From: Hyphomicrobiales bacterium | GTDB lineage: Bacteria; Pseudomonadota; Alphaproteobacteria; Rhizobiales; Aestuariivirgaceae | Length of the DNA stretch: 13,457 bases | Reading direction: 5' to 3' | Assembly: GCA_027031305.1 (NCBI GenBank) | Contig: JALVRJ010000249.1 | Coordinates: 1-13,457, forward strand | Part shown: positions 5,685-12,323 of the stretch, in pieces | Layout of the letters: the number at the start of each line of letters is the position of its first letter | Position numbering within the stretch: position 1 is the stretch's first letter | The notes under the pieces: model-generated | Databases searched by the model: none | The model's input: the letters and a program-made list of their open reading frames with translations, nothing else | Told to the model about the DNA's origin: nothing | Translations under genes and position numbers: made by a program

Positions 5685-7646
5685 TCAGCCACAACTGGAA
5701 TAATCGCACGACAGGCACTGCGGACAGCCCTCGGTGTGCACCAGCGTCGGCTCGCCGCACTCGGGGCAGGTTTCGGCGAAGCGCTCCGGCCGGGGCTCGG
5801 GCCGCGGCAGGGTGCAGGCCTGGGCGTCGCAGCCATCGTTGGCCAGGTCGGTTTCGGGAATGGCCTGTGCCGGAGGCGGGGATGACACGGCGGCGGGCGC
5901 GTTGCCCGTTTCGTCCACCCTCCTCTTGCGGTCGAGCGGTTGCAGGACGGCGCCGGTGACGGGGTTGGGGCGATAGGTGGTGCAGCCCTTCAGCCCCGCC
6001 TTCCACGCTTGCCTGTAGACATCGCGGAATTCCTCGAAGGAAATGTCCCGCGGCAGGTTGATGGTCTTGGAAATGGCCGAATCCACGTGTTTCTGAAGGG
6101 CGGCCTGCATCCGCAGGTGATCGCGCCAGTCAAGGTCCTCCACCGTGACGAAGGCCTCCGGCAAGGGCTTGTCGCCGAACATGCGCCGCCATTGGCGCAC
6201 GGCATGATCCTCCAGCAGCTCCTCTTTCGTCGACCCGTCCGGCAGGCGCAGGCGGCGCACGTATTCCAGCGCGAAGATGGGTTCGATGCCGGAGGAAACA
6301 TTGCCCGCCAGCAGCGAGATGGTGCCGGTGGGGGCGATGGAGGTGAGCAGGGCGTTGCGGATGCCGTGTTCGCGGATGCGCGCCTTCACGTCGTCGGGCA
6401 GGCCCGCGGCGTGGCCGCATTGGGCGTAACGCTGTGCGTCGAACAGTGGAAACGGCCCCTTCTCGCGGGCCAGATCGATGCTCGCCTCGTAGGCCGCGCG
6501 CTCGATGCAGGCCATCCACCGTTGTGCGGTGGCGGCGGCCCGGGGCGTGCCATAGCGCAGACCCAGCATGGCCAGGGCGTCGGCCAGGCCGGTGATGCCG
6601 AGGCCAATGCGGCGCTTGGCATGGGCCTCGGCGCGCTGGCGTTCCAGCGGGTAGCGCGAAATGCTGATGGCGTTGTCAAGGAAGCGCACCGCCACGCGCG
6701 CGACGTCGCACAACTCTTCCTCGTTCAGCCGCGCCTCGTCGGAGAAGGGAGCCTCGACGAAGCGCACCAGGTTGAGCGAACCCAACAGGCACGAGCCATA
6801 GGGCGGCAGGGGCTGTTCGCCGCAGGGGTTGGTGGCGTGGATGTGCTCCAGCCACCAAAGATTGTTCTCGCGGTTGATGGTGTCGACGAAGATCACCCCC
6901 GGCTCGGCGTGGTCGTAGGTTGCGCGCATGATGGCGTCCCACAGCGCGCGCGCCTTCACGGTGCGATAAATCTTGCCGGCGTGTTTCAGTTGCCAGTCGG
7001 CGTCTTCCTCCACCGCGCGCATGAAGGCATCGGTGATGAGCACCGACATGTTGAAATTGGTCAGCCGCCCGGGCTTGCGCTTGGCGGCGATGAAATCGTC
7101 AATGTCCGCATGGTCGCAGGCGAGCACGCCCATCATGGCGCCGCGGCGGGCGCCGGCGGCCATGATGGTGGCGCACATGGCGTCCCACACGTCCATGAAG
7201 GCCACCGGCCCGGCGGCGGTGGCGTCGAGCTTCTCGATGATGGCACCGTGCGGGCGGATGGGGGAAAAGTCGACGCCGATGCCACCGCCGGCCTCCATGG
7301 TCAGGGCCGATTCCTTCAGCACGTCGAAGATGCCGGAAATGGTATCCTCGATGTCGCCCATGACGAAACAGTTGAACAGGGTGACATCACGCTTCGTGCC
7401 GGCGCCGGCGATGATGCGCCCGCCGGGCAGAAAGCGGAAATGCTCGAGAATGGCGTAGAAGGCCTCGGCCCACTTGTCGCGTTCGCCCGGCCGTTCCACC
7501 GCCGCGGCGGCGGTGGCGACACGGCGCCAGGTATCCTCGATGGTCCCGTCGATGATGGTGCCGTCGGCCAGCCGGTAGCGGTATTTCAGCTCCCAGATCT
7601 CGCGCGAGATGCCGCTGAACTCGAAGGGCCGGTTGCGCATGTTCAT
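5685..7646 (-). CDS. nrdJ: Adenosylcobalamin-dependent (class II) ribonucleoside-diphosphate reductase
   Basis: Cytoplasmic enzyme that makes deoxyribonucleotides using an AdoCbl-generated thiyl radical, so it needs neither oxygen nor a NrdB subunit. The 653-residue protein begins directly with the catalytic region; I see no N-terminal ATP-cone. Active-site motifs are present: LFNC (Cys93), MEAGGGIGVDFS (117-128), NPCGE (Asn273, Cys275 as the radical cysteine, Glu277), GSC (Cys286 as the partner of Cys93), and the phosphate loop APTGTIS (438-444). The tail from residue 627 is cysteine-rich (C-x2-C, then C-x2-C-x2-C-x4-C), the redox-relay or zinc-ribbon end of this family. An ATG at 7646 or 7640 suits; the GTG at 7685 is unlikely. 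The ribosome site is weak. It follows plsC by 55 bases and may be cotranscribed. Confidence 0.95.
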   Translation of the reverse strand: MNMRNRPFEFSGISREIWELKYRYRLADGTIIDGTIEDTWRRVATAAAAVERPGERDKWAEAFYAILEHFRFLPGGRIIAGAGTKRDVTLFNCFVMGDIEDTISGIFDVLKESALTMEAGGGIGVDFSPIRPHGAIIEKLDATAAGPVAFMDVWDAMCATIMAAGARRGAMMGVLACDHADIDDFIAAKRKPGRLTNFNMSVLITDAFMRAVEEDADWQLKHAGKIYRTVKARALWDAIMRATYDHAEPGVIFVDTINRENNLWWLEHIHATNPCGEQPLPPYGSCLLGSLNLVRFVEAPFSDEARLNEEELCDVARVAVRFLDNAISISRYPLERQRAEAHAKRRIGLGITGLADALAMLGLRYGTPRAAATAQRWMACIERAAYEASIDLAREKGPFPLFDAQRYAQCGHAAGLPDDVKARIREHGIRNALLTSIAPTGTISLLAGNVSSGIEPIFALEYVRRLRLPDGSTKEELLEDHAVRQWRRMFGDKPLPEAFVTVEDLDWRDHLRMQAALQKHVDSAISKTINLPRDISFEEFRDVYRQAWKAGLKGCTTYRPNPVTGAVLQPLDRKRRVDETGNAPAAVSSPPPAQAIPETDLANDGCDAQACTLPRPEPRPERFAETCPECGEPTLVHTEGCPQCLSCDYSSCG

Positions 7647-7681
7647 GGCTGTGTCCGATGGTGGATATGCCAATGCCGCAA

Positions 7682-7695
7682 CCACTATATGGTGG
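7682..7695. promoter_or_regulatory. Imperfect palindrome upstream of nrdJ (possible operator)
   Basis: CCACTATATGGTGG is a 14-bp palindrome with one mismatched pair, centred 42-43 bases upstream of the chosen nrdJ start and 7 bases beyond the plsC stop. Its AT-rich centre flanked by C and G recalls the NrdR box of ribonucleotide reductase genes, but the half-site spacing is two bases short of that consensus. Function is a guess. Confidence 0.3.
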
Positions 7696-7701
7696 GGCCC
7701 C

Positions 7702-8523
7702 TCAGCCGTCCAGTGAGGTGGAAGGCTCCGCCGCCAACAGGCCGCGGGCGCGCAATTGGGCGACGCCCTCTTCCACCAGCGCGTGGGTGGCCGGCTCGAT
7801 GGCCTCCTGCAATTGCCGCATGAAGGCGCGCTTGTTCAGGCCTGGCGCGATGGGCGGCAGAAAGCGCACGGTGACGACACCCGGCCAGCGCCAGAACACT
7901 CGACGCGGCCAGAAAACGCCGGAATTGAGGGCGAAGGGCACGCATGGCACGCCGAGGCGGCCATACAGCGCGGCGACGCCCGGCTTGTAATCCGGCGCGG
8001 CATGGATGGCCATGCGGTGGCCTTCGGGGAAAATGATGATCTGCCGGCCCTCGCGCACGGCCTTCTCGCCCTGGCGCAGCAAGGTTTTCAGCGCCTTCAA
8101 CCCGGCCGCGCGGTCGACGAGGATCATGTCGAACTTGCGGATGAACCAGCCGACCAGCGGAATGCGCGCCAACTCCCTCTTCAGGGCGATGGTGGGGTCG
8201 TCGAAGAGGTGGAACAGGGCGAAGGTTTCCCAGAACGACTGATGCTTGCCGGCGACGATGGCGGCGTCATGGGGGATGTGCTCGGTTCCTTCCACCCGCA
8301 TGTCGATGTCCCCCAGGGTGCGGCACATGCGCACGAAGACGCGGGAAAACCACTTCAGCGCGCCGATGGCCCGCTTGCGGGGCAGGAACAGATAGAAGAA
8401 CCCGCCGATCATGGCCAGCGGATAGAACAGGTAGAAGGCTACGTTGAGCGCGACGGAGCGCACCACGATGGCCGGAGTGAGGCGCCGGTGGAGGCCTGCT
8501 GTTGCGGGGATCTTTGTCGCCAT
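7702..8523 (-). CDS. plsC: 1-acyl-sn-glycerol-3-phosphate acyltransferase (PlsC family)
   Basis: Membrane acyltransferase that makes phosphatidic acid from lysophosphatidic acid. The 273-residue protein has an N-terminal hydrophobic region (about 19-47) and the four PLSC blocks: block I KHQSFWET (His94, with Glu99 in the acidic position), block II around residues 130-138 (KFDMILVDR), block III IFPEGHRM (164-171), block IV VPCVPFALNSG. Block III usually reads FPEGTR; the Thr-to-His change is noted separately. DYKPGVAALY is a typical proteobacterial stretch after block III. The ATG at 8523 has GGGAG six bases upstream and is preferred. An in-frame ATG at 8631 would add 36 residues encoded largely by the repeat. 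It lies 200 bases after nfeD and 55 before nrdJ. Confidence 0.88.
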   Translation of the reverse strand: MATKIPATAGLHRRLTPAIVVRSVALNVAFYLFYPLAMIGGFFYLFLPRKRAIGALKWFSRVFVRMCRTLGDIDMRVEGTEHIPHDAAIVAGKHQSFWETFALFHLFDDPTIALKRELARIPLVGWFIRKFDMILVDRAAGLKALKTLLRQGEKAVREGRQIIIFPEGHRMAIHAAPDYKPGVAALYGRLGVPCVPFALNSGVFWPRRVFWRWPGVVTVRFLPPIAPGLNKRAFMRQLQEAIEPATHALVEEGVAQLRARGLLAAEPSTSLDG

Positions 8524-8604
8524 TTCGCTCCCGTCCCGCGTGAGGCAAGCTGAAATGCGGCTTCGGCCTGCCGGGTATCGTGCGGTGCGCTCTCTTGTCC
8601 GAGA

Positions 8605-8640
8605 GAAGCGCCAATGGCGTGTTTTCGCCATTGGCGCTTC
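8605..8640 (-). repeat. Simple hairpin of composite palindromic element, copy III
   Basis: A perfect 15-bp stem (8605-8619 with 8626-8640) closes on a TGTTTT loop. The surrounding block 8601-8650 matches 851-900 at 47 of 50 positions, on the same strand. It lies 82 bases upstream of the plsC start in the nfeD-plsC gap. Two of the three differences fall at the hairpin loop and one outside the stem. Confidence 0.92.
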
Positions 8641-8661
8641 AGTGCCATTCTTTTCACGAGT

Positions 8662-8676
8662 CCTTGAATGTCAAGG
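8662..8676 (-). repeat. Possible remnant of the cloverleaf part, copy III
   Basis: CCTTGA-ATG-TCAAGG is a small perfect hairpin. On the minus strand the CCTTGAC here lies 19 bases before the linker block GAATGGCA, against 18 bases for the inner end of the cloverleaf arm in copy I. The rest of the cloverleaf is not recognisable, so this would be a degraded or partial copy. The match is short and could be chance. Confidence 0.35.
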
Positions 8677-8723
8677 AGCCGCGGGGCAACAATCCAGCCG
8701 TTCAAACGACTTTTCGAGAGCTT

Positions 8724-9191
8724 TCAAAAACCCGATTGCAGGTCCGGCTCCACCTTCAGGGCGAGGGTTTCCTCGTCCACGCCAACGACACGCACCCGCG
8801 TGCCCGCCGGCATGTCGGGGCCGCGCACGCGCCATTCGGTGTCGCCGATGCGAGCGCGGCCCGTGCCGCCGACAATGGGCTCGCTCAGGGTGCCGGTGCG
8901 GCCAACCATGGCGTGCAGGCGGCGGTTGAGGGTGGGGCGCTCGGTTTCGCGCTCAAGCTCGCGCGTCAGCAGCGGCCGCAAACCGAACACGAGGGCGGCG
9001 GCAATGGCGGCATAGAGCGCCAACTGCCAATACCACGGCAATGTGGGCAGCAACCAGTGGACCAGCCCCATCGCCAGCGCCGCCAGCCCCAGCCAGATGA
9101 GGAAAATGCCGGGAACGAGGATCTCGCCGATGAGCAGCACCAATCCCGCGGTCCACCAGCCGTAGGCATCCAGAAAGGAAAGAAGGTCCAT
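8724..9191 (-). CDS. nfeD: Short NfeD-family membrane protein (YbbJ-like), partner of QmcA
   Basis: The 155-residue protein has two or three membrane helices (about 11-45 and 50-70) with a Gly- and Leu-rich hairpin (VPGIFLIWLGLAALAMG). A cytosolic OB-fold domain of about 65 residues follows (about 90-150: MVGRTGTLSEPIVGGTGRAR, EWRVRGPDMPAGTRVRVV). This is the short NfeD form that lacks the N-terminal protease domain. NfeD proteins are encoded next to SPFH/stomatin genes and are thought to work with them in membrane microdomains or quality control. The start lies only three bases after the qmcA stop, indicating coupled translation. Confidence 0.9.
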   Translation of the reverse strand: MDLLSFLDAYGWWTAGLVLLIGEILVPGIFLIWLGLAALAMGLVHWLLPTLPWYWQLALYAAIAAALVFGLRPLLTRELERETERPTLNRRLHAMVGRTGTLSEPIVGGTGRARIGDTEWRVRGPDMPAGTRVRVVGVDEETLALKVEPDLQSGF

Positions 9192-9194
9192 GGC

Positions 9195-10157
9195 TCAGGC
9201 CCCCTCCCACGGGCCGGTGCCACGCAGGTTGTCGCCACCACCCTTCTCGCCAAGGGCTTCCTTCGCCAGCTCGGCGATGCCGGCGATGGAGCCGATGACG
9301 CTGGAGGCCTCCACCGGCATCATCAGCACCTTCTGATTCGGAGCGCTGGCCAGTTTTTCCAACGCCTGCACGTAGTTGTTGGCGACGAAGTAGTTGATGG
9401 CGCGCACGTCGCCCTCGGCGATGGCCTTGCTGACCATGGCCGTGGCCTTGGCCTCTGCCTCGGCCTGGCGTTCGCGCGCCTCGGCCTCCAGGAAGGCGGC
9501 CTGGCGCTCGCCCTCGGCCTTGAGGATCTGCGATTGCTTCTCGCCCTCGGCCTTGAGGATTTCCGACTGCCGCTGGCCTTCGGCCTCGAGGATGAGGGCG
9601 CGCTTGTTGCGCTCGGCGATCATCTGCCGGCTCATGGCGTCCACCAGCTCGGCGGGAGGAAGGATGTCCTTGATCTCGATGCGCGTGACCTTGGTGCCCC
9701 ACTGGGCGGCGGCCTCGTCCACCACCTTGAGGATGCGGTGGTTGATCTCGTCGCGGTTGGCCAGCAGCTCGTCGAGGTCCATGGAGCCGACCACGGTGCG
9801 GATGTTGGTCATGACCAGCGTTTCCATGGCGTATTCCAACCGGTTGACCTCGTAGGTGGCCAGGCCCGGCTCGACCACCTGGAAATAGGCCACGCCATCC
9901 ACCCGCACCAGCGCGTTGTCCTTGGTGATGGCTTCCTGGGCCGGGATCTCCAGCACCTGCTCCATCATGTTGACCCGGTTGGAAATGCGGTCAAAGAAGG
10001 GGATGATGATGTGCATTCCCGGCGTGAGCACGCGGGTGAAGCGGCCGAAGCGCTCCACGGTGTAGTTGTATCCCTGCGGCACGATGACGACGCCCTTGTA
10101 GAGGACGAGCAACACCAGCACCGCGAAAATGACGAAAACGACGGCGATGCCTTCCAT
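9195..10157 (-). CDS. qmcA: SPFH/stomatin-family membrane scaffold protein QmcA
   Basis: Membrane-anchored prohibitin/stomatin homologue of 320 residues, likely forming oligomers that organise membrane domains. It has one N-terminal helix (about 4-21), then the SPFH domain (about 25-185) with VPQGYNYTVERFGRF, PGMHIIIPFFDRI and the QmcA-type ITKDNALVRVDGVAYFQV. A charged coiled coil follows (about 185-240), containing four 11-residue repeats of the type ILKAEGExQxx (189-232). A Gly-rich tail ends the protein. The ATG at 10157 has GGGAG nine bases upstream and gives the family N-terminus; the open frame continues upstream without homology. The linkage qmcA-nfeD is the same as ybbK-ybbJ in Escherichia coli. 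Confidence 0.93.
   Translation of the reverse strand: MEGIAVVFVIFAVLVLLVLYKGVVIVPQGYNYTVERFGRFTRVLTPGMHIIIPFFDRISNRVNMMEQVLEIPAQEAITKDNALVRVDGVAYFQVVEPGLATYEVNRLEYAMETLVMTNIRTVVGSMDLDELLANRDEINHRILKVVDEAAAQWGTKVTRIEIKDILPPAELVDAMSRQMIAERNKRALILEAEGQRQSEILKAEGEKQSQILKAEGERQAAFLEAEARERQAEAEAKATAMVSKAIAEGDVRAINYFVANNYVQALEKLASAPNQKVLMMPVEASSVIGSIAGIAELAKEALGEKGGGDNLRGTGPWEGA
9462..9593 (-). repeat. Four degenerate 33-bp coding repeats in qmcA
   Basis: Four consecutive 33-base units encode ILEAEGQRQSE, ILKAEGEKQSQ, ILKAEGERQAA and FLEAEARERQA. The 11-residue period suits a right-handed coiled coil, as seen in other SPFH proteins. The central two units are the most alike in DNA. Confidence 0.8.
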
Positions 10158-10517
10158 GATGATTCGCTCCCGGTATGGCTGTTGATGCCTGGCCGACACC
10201 CTACCACAGTGCTCCTCCTGACAGGAACCTTCCATGGAGAGAAGGCCAAAAAACACTTGATTCGGCGCATTCGCTGCTGTTTTACTCATGACCTGTTGGT
10301 GGGCGAGCTGGCGGTGGCGTGCCGGCAGTGCCGCACAAGCGGCCACGAATGGCCATGGCGCCTCCGTGCGCGGGCCACCCGTTCGGTGCCCGTCGTTCGT
10401 TTGTCCCTTTTCGCAGTGGCTTCCGGCCACGCCTCTGGTCCATCCCACCAATCCAGGGGAGCCTGTCCGAGCTGACATACCTGCCAATCGATAACAGCAA
10501 CAGGGAGCATGAAGACC
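10158..10517. other. 360-base divergent gap between qmcA and dctP
   Basis: No gene is supported here. It must carry the promoters for both divergent operons. The half next to dctP holds several GC-rich hairpins: GGCCA-CGAA-TGGCC (10341-10354), an 8-bp stem with one bulge at 10371-10392 (CGGGC(C)ACC with GGTGCCCG), and a 5-6 bp stem at 10417-10431. These would lie in the dctP leader if transcription starts near 10290. No known riboswitch pattern was recognised. Confidence 0.5.
10257..10286 (+). promoter_or_regulatory. Candidate sigma-70 promoter for dctPQM
   Basis: TTGATT (10257-10262, four of six to TTGACA) and TTTACT (10281-10286, four of six to TATAAT) are separated by 18 bases. It is in the correct orientation, in one of the few AT-rich spots of the gap, and would give a leader of about 220 bases. 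The match is modest. Confidence 0.22.
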
Positions 10518-11597
10518 ATGGATCGCCGTAAATTCCTGAAGACCGCGGGCGTCGGCGCCGCCGCCTCCGCGCTGGCCGCGCCGGCCATCGCCTCGGGCAA
10601 GAGACAGTTGAAGATGGTCACCTCCTGGCCAAAGAACTTCCCCGGGCTCGGCACGGCCGCCGCGCGCTTCGCCAAGCGCGTGGAGGCGGCTTCCGACGGC
10701 CGTTTCAAGATCCGCGTATACGCCGGCGGCGAGCTGGTGCATCCGCTGAAGTGCCTCGACGCGGTGCAGAGCGGCACGGCGGAAATGTATCATTCGGCCG
10801 AATACTACTACCGTGGCAAGGACAACGCGTTCGCCTTCTTCACTTCCGTGCCGTTCGGCTTCACCGCCACGGAAATGAACGCCTGGCTCTACTTCGGCGG
10901 CGCCCAGAAGATGTGGGACGAGCTTTCCGCCGGCTTCGGCGTGAAGGCGCTGCCCTGTGGCAACACCGGCGTGCAGATGGGCGGCTGGTTCCGCAAGGAG
11001 GTGAAGACGCTGGAAGACCTGAAAGGTCTGAAGATGCGCATTCCGGGCCTGGGCGGCGACGTGCTCAACAAGATCGGCGCCACGGCGCTGACGCTGGCCG
11101 GTGCGGAGATCATGCCGGCGCTGCAATCGGGCACCATCGACGCCACCGAGTGGGTGGGCCCGTGGAACGACCTTGCCTTCGGCTTCTACAAGGTGACCAA
11201 GCACTACTATTACCCGGGCTTCCATGAACCGGGCTCGACGCTGTCACTGGGCATCTCCAAGAAGTTCTGGGACAGCCTGTCGGAGGCCGACAAGCAGCTG
11301 TTCACCAACTGCGCGCAGGCCGAGAATTCCTACAGCCTGGCCGAATACAACGCCAACAATGGCGCCGCCCTGAAGACGCTCATCGAGAAGCACGGCGTGA
11401 AACTGCACGAGTTCTCCGACGAGATCTTCAAGGCCTTCGGCGAAGCCTCCAAGGAGGTGCTGGAGGAGGCCGCCGCCTCCTCGCCGATGGCCAAGAAGGT
11501 GTTCGAGAGCTTCATCAAGTTCCGCAAGGAGGTCTCGGGCTGGAACGAGATTTCCGACGTGGCCTATGTTGAAAAACGCAAGCTCGCAGGCTGGTAA
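10518..11597 (+). CDS. dctP: TRAP transporter solute-binding protein, DctP/TakP family
   Basis: Periplasmic binding protein of a sodium-coupled tripartite (TRAP) importer. It begins with a Tat signal: RRKFLK at residues 3-8, a hydrophobic stretch and an APAIAS cleavage region near 21-26. The mature protein starts RQLKMVTSWPKNFPGLG and closely follows the TakP group that binds pyruvate and other 2-oxoacids: GNTGVQMGGWF (148-158), LKGLKMRIPGLGG (168-180, Arg174 likely binding the carboxylate), ALQSGTIDATEWVGPWND (201-218) and HEPG (236-239). The Gln, Trp and Glu used by TakP for metal and ligand contact appear present. I chose the ATG at 10518 because GGGAG lies ten bases upstream; the ATG at 10509 is only one base from it. 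dctQ follows after 137 bases with a hairpin between. The substrate is inferred. Confidence 0.93.
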   Translation: MDRRKFLKTAGVGAAASALAAPAIASGKRQLKMVTSWPKNFPGLGTAAARFAKRVEAASDGRFKIRVYAGGELVHPLKCLDAVQSGTAEMYHSAEYYYRGKDNAFAFFTSVPFGFTATEMNAWLYFGGAQKMWDELSAGFGVKALPCGNTGVQMGGWFRKEVKTLEDLKGLKMRIPGLGGDVLNKIGATALTLAGAEIMPALQSGTIDATEWVGPWNDLAFGFYKVTKHYYYPGFHEPGSTLSLGISKKFWDSLSEADKQLFTNCAQAENSYSLAEYNANNGAALKTLIEKHGVKLHEFSDEIFKAFGEASKEVLEEAAASSPMAKKVFESFIKFRKEVSGWNEISDVAYVEKRKLAGW

Positions 11598-11606
11598 GGT
11601 CTGAAG

Positions 11607-11650
11607 AAGGGGAGCCGGGATCGAGAGTTCCGGCTCCCCTTTCTTCTTCG
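11607..11650 (+). terminator. Hairpin with T-rich tail after dctP (partial terminator or mRNA stabiliser)
   Basis: A perfect 12-bp stem (AAGGGGAGCCGG at 11607-11618 with 11630-11641) closes on an 11-base loop and runs into TTTCTTCTTCGTTTC. It resembles an intrinsic terminator with an interrupted T-run. Because dctQ and dctM follow in the same direction without an obvious new promoter, it more likely lets through part of the transcription or protects the dctP message, giving excess binding protein over membrane subunits. Confidence 0.7.
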
Positions 11651-11734
11651 TTTCATTGTTTCATTTGCGCATCGTCAAGTCGCGTGCCGACGGTATGCGG
11701 CAATGTGCCGTGCGATCCGGCCACATGGAGAAAC

Positions 11735-12280
11735 ATGATGCAGGCGCTGGTGAACTTCATCGACCGGCTGAACGAGAAGATCGGCCACGGGCTGGCCTGG
11801 GTGGCGCTGGTGATGGTGCTGGTGCAGTTCACCGTGGTGGTGATGCGCTACGTCTTCGCGATTGGCAACATCGCCCTGCAGGAGTCCATCTGGTACATGC
11901 ACGGCATCATCTTCATGATCGGCGCCGGCTACACCCTGCTGCACAACGGGCACGTGCGGGTGGATATCCTCTATGGCGACGCCAGCCCGCGCTACAAGGC
12001 CTTGGTTGACCTGCTGGGCACCATTTTCCTGCTCATCCCGGTCACCATCGCCACGTTGTGGCTTTCCTGGGACTATGTCATCAATTCCTGGAAGGTGTGG
12101 GAAGGCTCCACCGAAATGTCGGGCCTGCCGCTCATCTGGGCCTACAAGACGGTCATCTGGATCTTCGCCATCCTCATGTTCCTGCAGGCCATTTCCCTGT
12201 TGTGGAAATCCTGGCGCAATCTGAAGGCACCACCGCCGCCTGCGGTGGAGAGGGAACACGAAACCGCCGGCGCCGCCTGA
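11735..12280 (+). CDS. dctQ: TRAP transporter small permease subunit (DctQ family)
   Basis: Four-helix membrane subunit that joins DctM in the TRAP transporter. The 181-residue protein has helices near 18-36, 48-66, 86-108 and 133-155. The family stretch MRYVFAIGNIALQESIWYMH spans the first loop and second helix, followed by GAGYTLLHNGHVRVDIL, typical of DctQ. The end is a charged, Pro-rich cytoplasmic tail (KAPPPPAVEREHE). Two adjacent ATGs at 11735 and 11738 share the ribosome site GGAG at 11727; either is possible. An in-frame GTG at 11684 is unlikely. It ends 43 bases before dctM. Confidence 0.9.
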   Translation: MMQALVNFIDRLNEKIGHGLAWVALVMVLVQFTVVVMRYVFAIGNIALQESIWYMHGIIFMIGAGYTLLHNGHVRVDILYGDASPRYKALVDLLGTIFLLIPVTIATLWLSWDYVINSWKVWEGSTEMSGLPLIWAYKTVIWIFAILMFLQAISLLWKSWRNLKAPPPPAVEREHETAGAA

Positions 12281-12323
12281 GCGCGCGGGCAATCGCACCA
12301 TCGCGAGCGCGGGAGAGGGGACC

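Noticed and set aside
7647..7701. A cobalamin riboswitch upstream of nrdJ
   Set aside because: The gap is only 55 bases and no B12-box-like sequence is visible.
5940..7823. A 627-codon open frame opposite nrdJ
   Set aside because: Antisense to a well-conserved reductase with all active-site motifs; the composition (Gly, Ala, His, Asp) is typical of the reverse frame of GC-rich genes.
10345..10363. GAATGGCCATGGCGCC as a fourth degenerate copy of the repeat block
   Set aside because: It resembles GAATGGCAATGAAGCGCC but needs a gap, and the second half of the hairpin is missing; the likeness is too short to support.
8580..10475. A 631-codon open frame opposite nfeD and qmcA
   Set aside because: Antisense to two recognised genes; the repetitive LALGLEDLRL segment is only the mirror of the qmcA coiled-coil repeats.
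10158..11225. Upstream extension of the qmcA frame to 11225
   Set aside because: It runs antisense through dctP; the ATG at 10157 has a good ribosome site and gives the known QmcA N-terminus.
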